A stretch of DNA of 64,000 nt, from NCBI RefSeq assembly GCF_009650435.1, contig NZ_VVIP01000038.1, positions 18,872 through 82,871 on the forward strand. The letters run 5' to 3'. The notes under the pieces are model-generated. The model was given only the letters and a program-made list of their open reading frames with translations, was not told the DNA's origin and ran no database searches. The translations under genes were made by a program, and so were the position numbers. This document shows positions 9,664 to 18,928 of this stretch, piece by piece (position 1 is the stretch's first letter; the number at the start of each line of letters is the position of its first letter). This DNA is from Foetidibacter luteolus. GTDB lineage: Bacteria; Bacteroidota; Bacteroidia; Chitinophagales; Chitinophagaceae.

Positions 9664-10647
9664 TTATTTCGCCTCACCGGCAATCACGTTTATTTTCACT
9701 TTATCGCCCCGCCTTAGTACATCCAGCTTTATATGGCGGCCAATGTATTCTTCTGAAAGCTTCTTATGCAGATCGTCCACAGAGCCAACAGGCTGCCCGT
9801 CAAAGCCCACTATAATGTCTCCTGTTGCAAGTTCCCTGTTATAAACGGGTGCGTCAGCAATAACTTCATACACATAAACGCCGGTTTTCTTTTGCAGCCT
9901 GCCCGCAGAAACCATTCTATCCGTGAGGTTTACCATTTGCCCCGCAATGCCCAGCCAGGCACGCTTAACACGGCCATTGATGATGAGTTTTCCCGCCACA
10001 TGCGCAGCAACGTTGGATGAAACCGCGAAACAAAGGCCCTGCGCCGCGGGTATCATGGCTGTATTTACACCTATTACCTGGCCCATGGAGTTAACCAGCG
10101 GCCCGCCGGAATTACCCGGGTTAAGCGCTGCATCGGTTTGCACAACATCATCAATAAGCCTACCATTGCTGGCCCGCAGTGTTCTGCCCAGGGCGCTTAC
10201 CACTCCCGCGGTAACACTATGCTGCAGTCCCAGTGGGTTTCCTACCGCGATGGCAATCTGGCCCGGTTGCAGGTTGTCTGAATTGGCAAAGCCCAACACC
10301 CTTAAGCCGGTTTCAAAACTTTTTATCACAGCTATATCTGTAGAAGCATCCGCACCCCGCAACTCTGCAGGCGCCACCCTGCCATCGCTGAAAGCAATTC
10401 TTATAGCTGTTGCATTTTCTATTACATGGTTATTGGTAACCACAAAACCATCTGAGGAAATAATAAATCCGGAGCCTGAACCTTGTGAAAGCGTCTTTTT
10501 ACCTGTACGCCTGTCTGTAACATATTTATCCACCTGTATATGCACCACGGATTCAGCAACTTTATGTACCACCCCGGCTACTGTTTGTGAATAAGCGTCT
10601 AAAAGGGCCGCATCCTGGTTAGACACCATTTGTATCATGCTATTCAT
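9664..10647 (-). CDS. HtrA/DegP-like S1C serine protease with one PDZ domain, no signal peptide
   Basis: 327 residues. The trypsin-like protease domain has a complete triad: His74 in TNNHVI, Asp104 in ASTDIAVI, and Ser180 in NPGNSGGPL. A single C-terminal PDZ domain (about 235-325) includes GDIIVGFDGQPVGSVDDLHK. Length and layout match DegS-like or short HtrA proteins. The N-terminus (MNSMIQMVSNQDAALLDAYS) has neither a signal peptide nor a membrane anchor, and none is gained from an upstream start, since hydrophobic sequence is absent in frame. By sequence it would therefore be cytoplasmic, unlike typical HtrA proteins. Cytoplasmic relatives with this N-terminus may form a separate subgroup. 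It stands alone. Confidence 0.9.
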   Translation of the reverse strand: MNSMIQMVSNQDAALLDAYSQTVAGVVHKVAESVVHIQVDKYVTDRRTGKKTLSQGSGSGFIISSDGFVVTNNHVIENATAIRIAFSDGRVAPAELRGADASTDIAVIKSFETGLRVLGFANSDNLQPGQIAIAVGNPLGLQHSVTAGVVSALGRTLRASNGRLIDDVVQTDAALNPGNSGGPLVNSMGQVIGVNTAMIPAAQGLCFAVSSNVAAHVAGKLIINGRVKRAWLGIAGQMVNLTDRMVSAGRLQKKTGVYVYEVIADAPVYNRELATGDIIVGFDGQPVGSVDDLHKKLSEEYIGRHIKLDVLRRGDKVKINVIAGEAK

Positions 10648-11019
10648 ACAACACGTCTTTCAAAACATGCACCAGCCCAAAAATTATGACAGGTTGCCAG
10701 AAAACGCTGCCGCGGCCATCTGAAAGGGATGGAAGGAGCCTTTCGCTGTTCTACGTTCTTTTTTTCAATGTTTATTGGCCGAAGAATAAGCATGCGTGTT
10801 TTATAACAGGGCAAGCGATTTAAGTATTCGGGAGCAAGGTTTTGAGCTGGCAGGCGCAATAATGGGCGCAATTCAAAAAGCATCTGAAACTTTGGCTAAA
10901 GCCTTATACTGCGGGCTTCGCTAACCCAGGCCTTAAGGCCTGGGTTAATGACGCTTTGCGGTAAGGCTTTAGCCGAAATTTTTATTGTCGCAATCATCCG
11001 GTAATATACCGTGTTGACA

Positions 11020-11310
11020 ACATATCGCACCTACGGCGCTCCGGGAAACCTTGCTTTCGTTGGCTACTGACATGCCGCCTCTACGAGGCTTTGGTTGTTC
11101 AATGTTTTTTTGCTTAATGTTAAATGGAAGCCTGAAAGGCTTTACTTATAATAGCCCCGATTGCAAACCGGGGTTACCTGCAGCACAACAATCCAACCCT
11201 GCAGGGGTTGAACGCTTGTGTATATTCAACCCCTACAGGGTTGTTGAACGGGTATTTGCTTTTACCACGGGTTTCACCCGTGGCTATTGTTATTAATGCC
11301 CTTCGGGCAA
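11020..11310 (+). repeat. Large direct repeat, copy 1 (family-3 palindrome array)
   Basis: Begins CAACATATCGCACCTACGGC and ends TTAATGCCCTTCGGGCAA. Inside are palindromic units such as GCCTCTACGAGGC, AGCCTGAAAGGCT, CCCCGATTGCAAACCGGGG and CCACGGGTTTCACCCGTGG. It is nearly identical to 11645-11902, but has about 33 extra bases (an additional AACCCCTACAGGGTT unit). Confidence 0.75.
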
Positions 11311-11644
11311 AGGGAAAGCTTTTATCTACTAACATGCCGCCCTGAGGGGGCTTGATTGTTTAATGTTCGCTTGTTTAACGTTGAATGTTTGCGACCTTGT
11401 ATGACTCTTGCACTTTATAATCTCAATGCAGTCTCATCAACTTCCCCATCAACAGACCGGTAACCTGCAACTTGCAACCGGCAAACGTCTTCCGGGTGAG
11501 GAATTGAAAGCTCCGTAGGAGCGGCACGTTAGTAGCAGATAGAAAGCGAATTTTTCGTAAAGCCTCGTAGAGGCAGTATGTTGCGCAGCCTTTTGCAACA
11601 AAGCCCGGCAATCATCCATCAGGCGGTTACACATCATCCTGCTT

Positions 11645-11902
11645 AACATATCTCACCTACGGCGCTCCGGGAAACCTTGCTTTTGTTGGCTACTTACATG
11701 CCGCCTCTACGAGGCTTTGGTTGTTCAATGTTTTTTTGATTAATGTTCAATGGAAGCCTGAAAGGCTTTACTTATAATAGCCCCGGTTGCAAACCGGGGT
11801 TACCTGCAGCATAACAATTCAACCCCTGCAGGGTTGTTGAAAGGGTACTTGCTTTGACCACGGGTTTCACCCGTGGCTATTGTTATTAATGCCCTTCGGG
11901 CA
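11645..11902 (+). repeat. Large direct repeat, copy 2 (family-3 palindrome array)
   Basis: Follows copy 1 base by base with scattered substitutions, for example GCACCTACGGC versus TCACCTACGGC. It lacks one palindromic unit that copy 1 contains. Copies are about 620 bases apart in the same orientation. Confidence 0.75.
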
Positions 11903-12081
11903 ACCGGCAACCGATAATGCCACATCACTTCTTCAAGAGGCCATATCAACATCACCCCATCAAGAAACTGGCAACCGGCTACCTGGTAGTTTCTTTTCCC
12001 AGATTGCATCTTCGAAACACAGCACCACCTTACACATCAACAGACCGGTAACCTGCAACTTGTAACCGGCAACGGGCTGTC

Positions 12082-12187
12082 GGGTGAGGGATTGAAGCGG
12101 ATACCCCGGTGAGGCCATCGCAGCCGGGCCTTGTGCCGGAGTATGAGCGGAAAGCCCGACCCCTTGCGATAGCTTGGGGGCACCCCC
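12082..12187 (-). repeat. Family-1 dispersed repeat, copy b
   Basis: Read in reverse: GGGTGAGGGATTGAAGCGG ... GCGGAAAGCCCGACCCCTTG ... ending GGGGGCACCCCC. It has the 'CCCCTTGCGATAGCTTGGGG' end type. It abuts the 3' end of the TonB receptor gene and is preceded by a run of AACCTGCAACTTG-like words. Confidence 0.8.
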
Positions 12188-12232
12188 TGAAAAAATATTA
12201 AATGCCGCAGAGAAAAGCAGGCAGGCTTATAT

Positions 12233-14797
12233 TCAAGGCACGTGCAGGGTTGCCGTACAATAATACAAACCACCTACAGAGGGGCCACCGGTGAAAGAGT
12301 AGTAATACCTGTTGAACAGGTTGGATGCCCCGAGTTTAAGGTTAAGCCCGCTGTTGGCAAAATTGTACTGCAACTGGGCATCAACCGTATGATAGGAAGG
12401 TACCTGCCCGGTTGCCAGGGATGACTGCCAGAGAAAGCTGCTTTGCCAGCGGTAATTGATATTAAAACCGGCATGCTTAAATAAAGCGGGATTTCCAAAA
12501 CTGATGTTGTAAATACATGATGGCGTGTTAAACCCATCTTCCAGGCCATCCTGCTGCTCCTTACGGTCAAGTTTTGTCATGGTAATATTAGCGCCAAGGG
12601 CAAAATGTGCGGGCATTTTCCAGGCAACGCCAAAGGCGCCGCCGTAATTGTAACTTACCGTTTTGGAGTTTGTCCATAGCCGGTACCTTGCCTGTTTAGC
12701 TTTGTCGTAAAGATAATAGGGCACACTGTCTGCCGCGGAAACGAAAGGAACATTGGCTTCTACCTGGGCCATCAGGTTTTTATAAATATTGTAGTAAAAA
12801 TCAACATCAAGTGTTAACTGGTCATCAAAAAAGCTGGCCCTGTAACCAGTCTCTATGCTTGTAACCTTTTCAGGCTGCAAATAAGTGTAAGCGTTCTTTT
12901 TAAGCAGTGCGGCATTTTTTGCAATCGCATCGTTTACGTTGCTGTGGTTATTGTTTACATCGTTTAAAATAGCCGCCTGGAAAGCATCTATGGAATTACG
13001 CAGGTAACTGTTTTCAAAAATACCGTTGCTCATAACCGGCAGGCCACCTACCCTTTTTACACCACCACTGTTGATATTGGAGAAGGCTTCAAAAAGGCTG
13101 GGAAACCGATAGCCCCGCTGTAATGCTACCCTTATACTTTGTTTTTGTGACGGCACAAACAGAACCGCTAAACGGGGATTAATCTTTGCGCTGAAATACT
13201 GGTTTTTATCAACCCTGAATATGGCATTTATTTTAAGCCTGTTATGCAGCAGGTATTTGGTGGCCTCCGCAAAACCGCCGGCCTTCCAATAAGTGAGGTT
13301 ACTGCCCGCCTTAACAGGGTTGATAAAATAATTGCCGTCTGGCACAACAATGTAGTTGCGGTAATCGAAGCCATAAATTAACTGCAGGCCATAGCGGTTA
13401 CGCAGGGCAGGTAACAGGCTTTCAGTAACATCATGCTGTACTTCCGCATGTACCATAGCTGTTTTTACACGCAGGGCTGCCCCGATATTCCAATCGTTGA
13501 TATCTCTAAGCTTAGCGATAAGCGCATTTGTTTGCGGTGTGTTCGCTACGGGCCTGCCGCTATCCGCAAAAGCCCTTGCATAGCGCATAGCGCCTGCAAC
13601 ATTTTCACCGCTTGAAGGGTAGGCGTTAAAAGCGTTGGTAAAATCAGTAAACCAGGCGGCGTCTGTTTTAAAACTGCGGTCTACATTTTCCGCCATTGAC
13701 CGTATGTTGTATGAGTTGCCGGTGTTTTCTGTATTAACATAGGCTTTCAACTGCAGGCTTGCCGTTTTTACAGAAATACCATGTTGCTGGGTAAGATAAT
13801 CATCCAGCCGGAAGCGGTTGGTACGCTGGTAAATGGTATTGGTATGCGCTATGCGGTAGGTGTAGCCAATATCTGTTTTACCGTTTACTCGGTAGACAAA
13901 CGCCGCATCTGCTTTAAAATTTTGCAGCCCGTAATCCGCCATTTCTTTCTCAAAATAGCCAGTACGGCTAACTACATATTGCCTGCCTTTTAACGTAAGT
14001 GTTTTCCTGTTGGGCGACTCGTCTGCATAATTGTTAACCAGGTCGCTGCCCGGGTTATCAGCGCCTGACAGGTTGGTGGTGGTGTTGGCATTGGGGTTTA
14101 AATCTGCGCGACTGTCAGCATACCAGTCTGTACCTTTTGTATAAGAGGCATTTACTTTAACGGCAAAGCGGTTTGCGAAGGCTTTGCCCCATCGTAAAGC
14201 CGTTTCTGAAAACAACGATGGCGAATGGTTATTGTCGTTGAAATGGTTAACACCGGTTTTTTGCTGTATATCAATACCCTGGTAAAGAAAAGGGTCTTTT
14301 GTAATAAAATTGGCTGTACCATTAATGGCGTTCATGCCGTACAGGGCCGATGAAGAGCCCGGCACAATTTCTACCCCGGCAATATCAAGATCGTTAGGGC
14401 CAAGCGCATTGGCTATTGGCGCCCCAATATGCGGGGCCTGTATATCCACACCGTCTACCATTTGCACAAAACGCACATTGGTTGTATTGGTAAATCCACG
14501 GGCATTAATTACTTTAAAACCCAGGCTGGGCGTAATCATTTGCACGCCCTTCATATTTTCAATGGCATCAAAGAAGGAAGGCTGGGCACTTTGCTTTAAT
14601 TCAGCCATACCCATTTTACCAATAGTAACCGGCGATTGCAGGATATTTTCTTTTATTCTTGAAGCGGAAATAACAATTCCCGGAAGCTCAATAAATCGAA
14701 GGCTATCCCTTTTAAGGCTGTCTGCCTGGGCAAAACTGTTGAGCCAGCTAAAAAAGCAGCAAAAGAATATCAGCTTCTGAAAGTTGATTTTTTTCAT
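12233..14797 (-). CDS. TonB-dependent outer membrane receptor
   Basis: 854 residues. Signal peptide to about residue 24 (MKKINFQKLIFFCCFF...SFAQ). The plug domain (about 38-165) has LPGIVISASRIKENI in the TonB-box region, SFFDAIENMKGVQMITPSLG, VRFVQMVDGVDIQAPH and VPGSSSALYGMNAINGTANF. A long 22-strand-type barrel follows, with TonB-receptor words such as RGYRFPSLFEAFSNI and TSIETGYRASFFDDQLTLDVDFYYN. It lacks the carboxypeptidase-like N-domain of SusC. The last strand ends TLHVP instead of the usual aromatic residue, perhaps because a nearby repeat insertion altered the end. Substrate unknown; no riboswitch seen upstream. Confidence 0.92.
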   Translation of the reverse strand: MKKINFQKLIFFCCFFSWLNSFAQADSLKRDSLRFIELPGIVISASRIKENILQSPVTIGKMGMAELKQSAQPSFFDAIENMKGVQMITPSLGFKVINARGFTNTTNVRFVQMVDGVDIQAPHIGAPIANALGPNDLDIAGVEIVPGSSSALYGMNAINGTANFITKDPFLYQGIDIQQKTGVNHFNDNNHSPSLFSETALRWGKAFANRFAVKVNASYTKGTDWYADSRADLNPNANTTTNLSGADNPGSDLVNNYADESPNRKTLTLKGRQYVVSRTGYFEKEMADYGLQNFKADAAFVYRVNGKTDIGYTYRIAHTNTIYQRTNRFRLDDYLTQQHGISVKTASLQLKAYVNTENTGNSYNIRSMAENVDRSFKTDAAWFTDFTNAFNAYPSSGENVAGAMRYARAFADSGRPVANTPQTNALIAKLRDINDWNIGAALRVKTAMVHAEVQHDVTESLLPALRNRYGLQLIYGFDYRNYIVVPDGNYFINPVKAGSNLTYWKAGGFAEATKYLLHNRLKINAIFRVDKNQYFSAKINPRLAVLFVPSQKQSIRVALQRGYRFPSLFEAFSNINSGGVKRVGGLPVMSNGIFENSYLRNSIDAFQAAILNDVNNNHSNVNDAIAKNAALLKKNAYTYLQPEKVTSIETGYRASFFDDQLTLDVDFYYNIYKNLMAQVEANVPFVSAADSVPYYLYDKAKQARYRLWTNSKTVSYNYGGAFGVAWKMPAHFALGANITMTKLDRKEQQDGLEDGFNTPSCIYNISFGNPALFKHAGFNINYRWQSSFLWQSSLATGQVPSYHTVDAQLQYNFANSGLNLKLGASNLFNRYYYSFTGGPSVGGLYYCTATLHVP

Positions 14798-14970
14798 TTT
14801 GGTTTACCAGGCTGGTGAGTTTACCCTGGCTGCATGCAGACCTTATGGGTAAAGAACTAAACAGCAGGTATAAATATAATTCATAAAACCATACCGTTAT
14901 ATTCTTTTGTAAATAACGAAAAGGGAGTTTCGGCTAAAGTGTAATGGGGATGAAAAATGTGCAATGGTGT

Positions 14971-15060
14971 TGTTCAACCCCTTTGGGGGTTGTGATTTCT
15001 ATCCTTGAATTGACCCCGGATTTCATCCGGGGCTATTCACATTTAGCCCTTCGGGCTATT
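14971..15060. repeat. Family-3 palindrome cluster
   Basis: Three palindromic units in a row: CAACCCCTTTGGGGGTTG, CCCCGGATTTCATCCGGGG and AGCCCTTCGGGCT. They occupy the upstream side of the TonB receptor gene; the rest of the 470-base gap has no ORF I believe. Confidence 0.65.
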
Positions 15061-15200
15061 GCATAAGTTTTAGAAGCTGAAACGAAAAAAAATACAGGGC
15101 AAAAGATAATTACAAGAGAGCCTAAACCGCCCGGTAATTTATGTTGCGGTTTACCATGCCAACCTGCCTGCAAAAAGGGGAAGCGTGTTACACTTATGGG

Positions 15201-15245
15201 GTGACGAAGCTTTATAGCAGTTCCTTCTGCCGGGCCCATAAAAAT
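15201..15245 (+). repeat. Family-2 dispersed repeat, partial copy 3
   Basis: Only the right half is present: GAAGCTTTATAGCAGTTCC followed by TTCTGCCGGGCCCATAAAAA. The palindromic core is replaced by GGTGACGAAGC. Confidence 0.55.
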
Positions 15246-15269
15246 TCTCCAAACAGGCGAAGCCTTGTT

Positions 15270-16151
15270 TTACTCCCCATCGGGCATAATTATTTCCAGT
15301 GCCTCCGGTACAATTTCGGCCTGTATGGTGTTTACTTTGCCGAGGTACTCACCATCTACCTGGAAGTGTACTTTACGCCTCGAATTAATTTTGAGCGATG
15401 ATGTTTTGAATAACTCAGTTTTGGCCGGATGAAATTCGCTGTGCGTAAAGCGCATTTTAAGTATTTCCGCAAGGGATATTTTCCTGATAACCACCACCTC
15501 AAATAAATCGTCTTCCAGGTCGCCTTCGGGGTTTATCTTAACCTTGTTGCCGTATTGTGTGGCGTTGGCTATTACCACCATAGCTGCTTCGCGGCGTACG
15601 TATTGCCCATCCATCATAATCTCCACATTCATTTTAGAATGGCTCCACAACACTTTCCAGGCTGCCTTTGCATAGCCCCACATGCCGCGGGTATTTTCAT
15701 CTTCAAACTTCTTGATAACAAAAGCATTAAAGCCAATATCGCTAAGGTGTATGCACAGCTCTTTATTCACTTTTACCAGGTGTATTTTTTTAAGGGTGCC
15801 ATTTACTACTACATCCAGTGCCTTTTGCGGCTCCGGCGGAATACCTAGCTCCGTAGCCATGCCATTAGCAGAACCGGCGGGTAAAATGGCCATGGGAATT
15901 TGCGTGTCCAGTATATTTTCGGCTACCAGCTTTACCGTGCCATCGCCGCCGGTTGCTACTACCCTGTCTGCTCCGCTGGAGCGTATCTTATTTTTTATTT
16001 CGCCGGGCTTGCATTGTTCCGGTAACAGAAAGCATTCTACCTGGTGCGGTAAACTGGCAAAATAGTTGTCTATTTCTTCTTGCCAGTCTGTTTTATTGCT
16101 GCCGGAACCGGGGTTAATGATAAAGAGGAACTTTAAAGCAGGCGTTGTCAT
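15270..16151 (-). CDS. Diacylglycerol kinase-family lipid kinase (YegS/DgkB-like)
   Basis: 293 residues from the ATG at 16151. The catalytic domain shows NPGSG (13-17), GGDGT (68-72, nucleotide-binding loop) and PAGSANGMA (91-99). The C-terminal beta-sandwich ends with FQVDGEYLGK near 275, a typical family signature. Members phosphorylate diacylglycerol or related lipids to phosphatidate-type products at the inner membrane. A longer frame starting at 16211 would overlap the divergent gene, and the extra residues are not conserved-looking, so the shorter start is chosen. It is divergent from a phosphatidate-phosphatase-like gene with only 28 bases between start codons, suggesting opposing enzymes under shared control. 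Confidence 0.9.
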   Translation of the reverse strand: MTTPALKFLFIINPGSGSNKTDWQEEIDNYFASLPHQVECFLLPEQCKPGEIKNKIRSSGADRVVATGGDGTVKLVAENILDTQIPMAILPAGSANGMATELGIPPEPQKALDVVVNGTLKKIHLVKVNKELCIHLSDIGFNAFVIKKFEDENTRGMWGYAKAAWKVLWSHSKMNVEIMMDGQYVRREAAMVVIANATQYGNKVKINPEGDLEDDLFEVVVIRKISLAEILKMRFTHSEFHPAKTELFKTSSLKINSRRKVHFQVDGEYLGKVNTIQAEIVPEALEIIMPDGE

Positions 16152-16179
16152 AAATTTTATTGAAGTCGTTTTACCTCTA

Positions 16180-17175
16180 ATGACAAAATTGAATCCAAAA
16201 AATACGGCCACTCACTTTGTTAAGGTATATCACGGTTTTGGCCATGCGCATAACATGCAGGCATTTGGTCATGTATTTAAGCAAAAAATCCATTACAGTA
16301 CAAATGCAGGCGATGGCTTTTTACAGAGCGTAAGCCAGTTGATGCGCCTTTTTTTTGTACAACCCCTTGCCGGAGTGAGGGTGCGGCTTACATGGGAAAA
16401 CCAGCAGTTTGAGTCAGTTACAGAAAGCGATGGGTTTTTCAGGTTTGAATGGCAGAGCGAAAACAGTGTTCCTGCGGGCTGGCACAGGGTTACCATCAGC
16501 AGTCTTGATGAGGAAGGAAAACCCGTTGCATCCGGCGAAGGCATGGTTTTTATTCCACACATTACGCAGTACGGCATCATTTCCGACATAGATGACACCG
16601 TTATGGTATCTCATTCCGCCACTGTTTTTAAACGGTTGAGAGAGTTGCTCACCCGCAACGCATTTAGCAGGAAAGTATTTGCCGACAGCGCCCGGTTATA
16701 CAACCTGCTGGGCCTGGCGCAAACCACCGCAGATACACCCAACCCTTTCTTCTATGTATCCAGCAGCGAGTGGAACCTGTACGATTACCTGCTGCAGGTT
16801 TTTCGCCACAACAAGTTGCCGGAAGGCGCCTTGCTGCTTAACCAGGTAAAACGGTGGTTTGAACTGTGGAAAACAGGCAAAACAAAACATGAAGGCAAGC
16901 TGTTGCGCATAGTACGCATACTGGAAGCCTTTCCTAACCAGCAGTTTATTTTATTGGGCGATAATTCTCAAAGCGACCCCGCCATCTACCAGTCTATAAC
17001 AGAAAAATACCAGGGCCGCATTTTTGCCGTGTATATAAGAAATGTACACCCGGAAAAGATAACCGTCACCTCACAAATATTAAACGGTATACAGCAAACA
17101 GGCGTGCATGCCCTGCTTTTCAACAGCAGTTTAGAGGCTATAGAACATGTTGACAAAATAGGACTTTCGGCATAG
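16180..17175 (+). CDS. App1-like (DUF2183) phosphatidate phosphatase domain protein
   Basis: 331 residues. An N-terminal beta-rich domain (about 30-125) contains PLAGVRVRLTWENQQFES and DGFFRFEW, resembling a carboxypeptidase-regulatory or transthyretin-like fold. The DUF2183 catalytic domain follows: the HAD-type DxDxT signature is DIDDT (136-140) in QYGIISDIDDTVMVSH, with later FYVSSSEWNLYDYL and FILLGDNSQSDPAIYQ motifs (HAD motifs II and IV). The yeast family member App1 is a Mg-dependent phosphatidate phosphatase. No signal peptide is visible with the 16180 start. The enzyme would reverse the reaction of the kinase encoded back-to-back upstream. Substrate assignment is inference from the family. 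Confidence 0.85.
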   Translation: MTKLNPKNTATHFVKVYHGFGHAHNMQAFGHVFKQKIHYSTNAGDGFLQSVSQLMRLFFVQPLAGVRVRLTWENQQFESVTESDGFFRFEWQSENSVPAGWHRVTISSLDEEGKPVASGEGMVFIPHITQYGIISDIDDTVMVSHSATVFKRLRELLTRNAFSRKVFADSARLYNLLGLAQTTADTPNPFFYVSSSEWNLYDYLLQVFRHNKLPEGALLLNQVKRWFELWKTGKTKHEGKLLRIVRILEAFPNQQFILLGDNSQSDPAIYQSITEKYQGRIFAVYIRNVHPEKITVTSQILNGIQQTGVHALLFNSSLEAIEHVDKIGLSA

Positions 17176-17185
17176 GCAGGTGGCA

Positions 17186-17318
17186 AGTCAAGTACGAGAT
17201 ACGAAGTACTTGAATTAAAGAGGTCTTTTTTTTGCCGACAGTATCTTTTCGTCCTTTTTACATTTTCACATAACATCGTGCATGTAATTAAAAGTACTTC
17301 GTACTTCACTTTTCGTAC
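17186..17318. repeat. Degenerate 'stutter' repeat of AGTACGAAGTACTT words, inverted
   Basis: CAAGTACGAGATACGAAGTACTTG at the left and AGTACTTCGTACTTCACTTTTCGTACTTG at the right are built from one short word, and face each other across about 70 bases. No gene is present. It lies between the App1-like gene and a family-1 copy. Confidence 0.55.
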
Positions 17319-17335
17319 TTGTTTTGGGGGTGCCC

Positions 17336-17430
17336 CCAAGCTGCGCAAGGGGTCGGGCTTTCCGCTCATACTCCGGCACAGAGCCAGCGCACAAGACCTT
17401 CACCGGGGTATCCGCTTCAATCCCTCACCC
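17336..17430 (+). repeat. Family-1 dispersed repeat, copy c
   Basis: GGGGGTGCCCCCAAGCTGCG start ('CCCC..GGGG' end type), shared body CTTTCCGCTCATACTCCGGC, end TTCAATCCCTCACCC. The middle word GCGCACAAGACCTTCACC differs from other copies. The 230 bases from here to recF hold no ORF I can support. Confidence 0.8.
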
Positions 17431-17661
17431 AAAGTGCAGCCTGTTACTTCTTTTACAGGCAGGCATAACGTACAGTCCGTAAATGCAACAGCTTTATCCA
17501 TTAAAGACAGATGTTATCATTCCGCCTCGGCTTAAACAATCATTCCATCGCCAAAACTATTTTTACACGGCCCATACTGCAATGGTAATCTTGGCAAAAT
17601 TGTAGCGTATCTTATCCCCGGGGCAGCAGTTTGTAGGCATATTGCGCTAAATTGCGCAAGC

Positions 17662-18744
17662 ATGCTGGCTTTTAGTCAAATAACATTAACACAGTTCAGG
17701 AATTATTCTTTGGCAAATTTTGATTTTAGTGAAAGAATAACAGGCATTTGCGGGCCCAACGGCAGTGGTAAAACCAACCTGCTGGATGCGGTGCATTACC
17801 TGTGTTTTACCAAAAGCTATTTTTCAAGACCGGATGCAACCGGTGTGCAGCAGGGGGCGCAGGGTTTTCGTATAGAAGGCAGGGTGCAAAAAGCAGTAAC
17901 AGAAAACAAGCTGGTTTGCATTTTACGGGAAACAGGGCGAAAAGAGTTTTACGTAGATGATGACCCGTACAAAAAGTTCTCTCAGCATATAGGCAAATAC
18001 CCCTGTGTAATGGTTGCGCCGGATGATATAAGCCTTATAACGGGGCCCGGCGAGCAAAGAAGGAATTTTGCTGACAGTATATTATCGCAATTGTACCCAG
18101 ACTACCTGCAGGCACTGATTAGCTATACCAAAGTATTGCAACAGCGCAACAGCCTGCTAAAAGCAGCGGCTGAGCATAACCGGCTGGATGAACAACTTTT
18201 GCTGGTTATGGATGAACAATTGATACAGCATGGCGCCATTGTTTACAGTTACAGGAAAGCATTTTTAGCGGATTTTATACCGCTGGTAAAAGAGCAGTAT
18301 AACAGCATTGCCATGAGGGATGATGTGCTGGATATTGTTTACGACAGCCAACTGCATAACCAAACCTTCGGCAGCCTGCTGCAGGATAACAGGCAAAGGG
18401 ATATATACCTGCAACGAACTGGTGCAGGCATACACAAAGATGACCTGCTTATACAAATGCAGCAACAGCCGTTTAAATCAATAGCATCGCAGGGGCAACG
18501 AAAAAGCTTGCTGTTTGCGCTAAAGCTGGCAGAATACCTGGTGCTTAAACAAATGAAGGGTTTTGCCCCCTTGCTGCTGCTGGATGATGTTTTTGAGAAA
18601 CTTGATGAAGAGAGGATGAATAACCTGCTTCAAAAGGTTTGCGTGGAAGAGGATGGCCAGGTATTGATAACAGATACGCACAGAGAAAGGCTTGAAAAAG
18701 CTTTTACAAGTCTTGGCGTAGGTTATGGGCTGATTGAGTTATAG
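17662..18744 (+). CDS. recF: DNA replication and repair protein RecF
   Basis: 360 residues, the usual RecF length. Walker A is GPNGSGKTN (31-39). The ABC-like signature is SQGQRKSLLFALKLAEY, and Walker B is LLLLDDVFEKLDEERMN. RecF is an SMC-like ATPase that, with RecO and RecR, loads RecA onto gapped DNA in the cytoplasm. The start at 17662 places the family opening LTLTQFRNY-like motif (ITLTQFRNYSLANF) at residue 7. It is not next to dnaA/dnaN, a common situation in Bacteroidota. The gene's 3' end overlaps a possible convergent small ORF by 41 bases. Confidence 0.97.
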   Translation: MLAFSQITLTQFRNYSLANFDFSERITGICGPNGSGKTNLLDAVHYLCFTKSYFSRPDATGVQQGAQGFRIEGRVQKAVTENKLVCILRETGRKEFYVDDDPYKKFSQHIGKYPCVMVAPDDISLITGPGEQRRNFADSILSQLYPDYLQALISYTKVLQQRNSLLKAAAEHNRLDEQLLLVMDEQLIQHGAIVYSYRKAFLADFIPLVKEQYNSIAMRDDVLDIVYDSQLHNQTFGSLLQDNRQRDIYLQRTGAGIHKDDLLIQMQQQPFKSIASQGQRKSLLFALKLAEYLVLKQMKGFAPLLLLDDVFEKLDEERMNNLLQKVCVEEDGQVLITDTHRERLEKAFTSLGVGYGLIEL

Positions 18745-18928
18745 CATTTTTTTTGACGCCTGGCTTAAAAAAGCATACCGGAAATTCCAAAGTATCATAC
18801 CCGGTAAAGTTGATTTTTTCTTCGCCATGGTGCAATAAAAAGCCAGCATAACGGCCGTTTATAGAGTGGCTGGATGTTTTTACATGATGGGCAATTAATT
18901 GCTGCGGGCATTTAATAATTCTAAACAT
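18704..18928 (-). CDS. Possible small protein, unknown
   Basis: A 74-residue ORF (MFRIIKCPQQLIAHHVKTSS...) that fills the otherwise empty gap after recF and runs 41 bases into the recF 3' end on the opposite strand. The sequence is compact and mixed, with GRYAGFLLHHGEEKINF and DTLEFPVCFFKPGVKK, more protein-like than most shadow frames, but I recognise no family. Convergent overlap with recF and short length make it uncertain. Confidence 0.3.
   Translation of the reverse strand: MFRIIKCPQQLIAHHVKTSSHSINGRYAGFLLHHGEEKINFTGYDTLEFPVCFFKPGVKKNAITQSAHNLRQDL

Larger units (their letters stand above)
10648..12081. other. 1.4 kb gene-free region packed with repeats
   Basis: There is no credible ORF; all open frames are short and lie across palindromes. 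The region contains GC-rich palindromes such as CAGGCCTTAAGGCCTG near 10928, two large direct repeats (see separate entries), and degenerate copies of words like AACCTGCAACTTGCAACCGGC. A fragment at about 11490 resembles the head of a family-1 element (GGGTGAGGAATTGAAAG), running into a palindromic unit. It separates the HtrA-like gene from the TonB receptor. Confidence 0.6.

Noticed and set aside
12082..12187. Family-1 copies considered as CRISPR repeats
   Set aside because: Copies are kilobases apart in different orientations, with no regular spacers and no cas genes.
14798..14970. Possible cobalamin or TPP riboswitch upstream of the TonB receptor
   Set aside because: None of the conserved riboswitch core words could be found on the correct strand.
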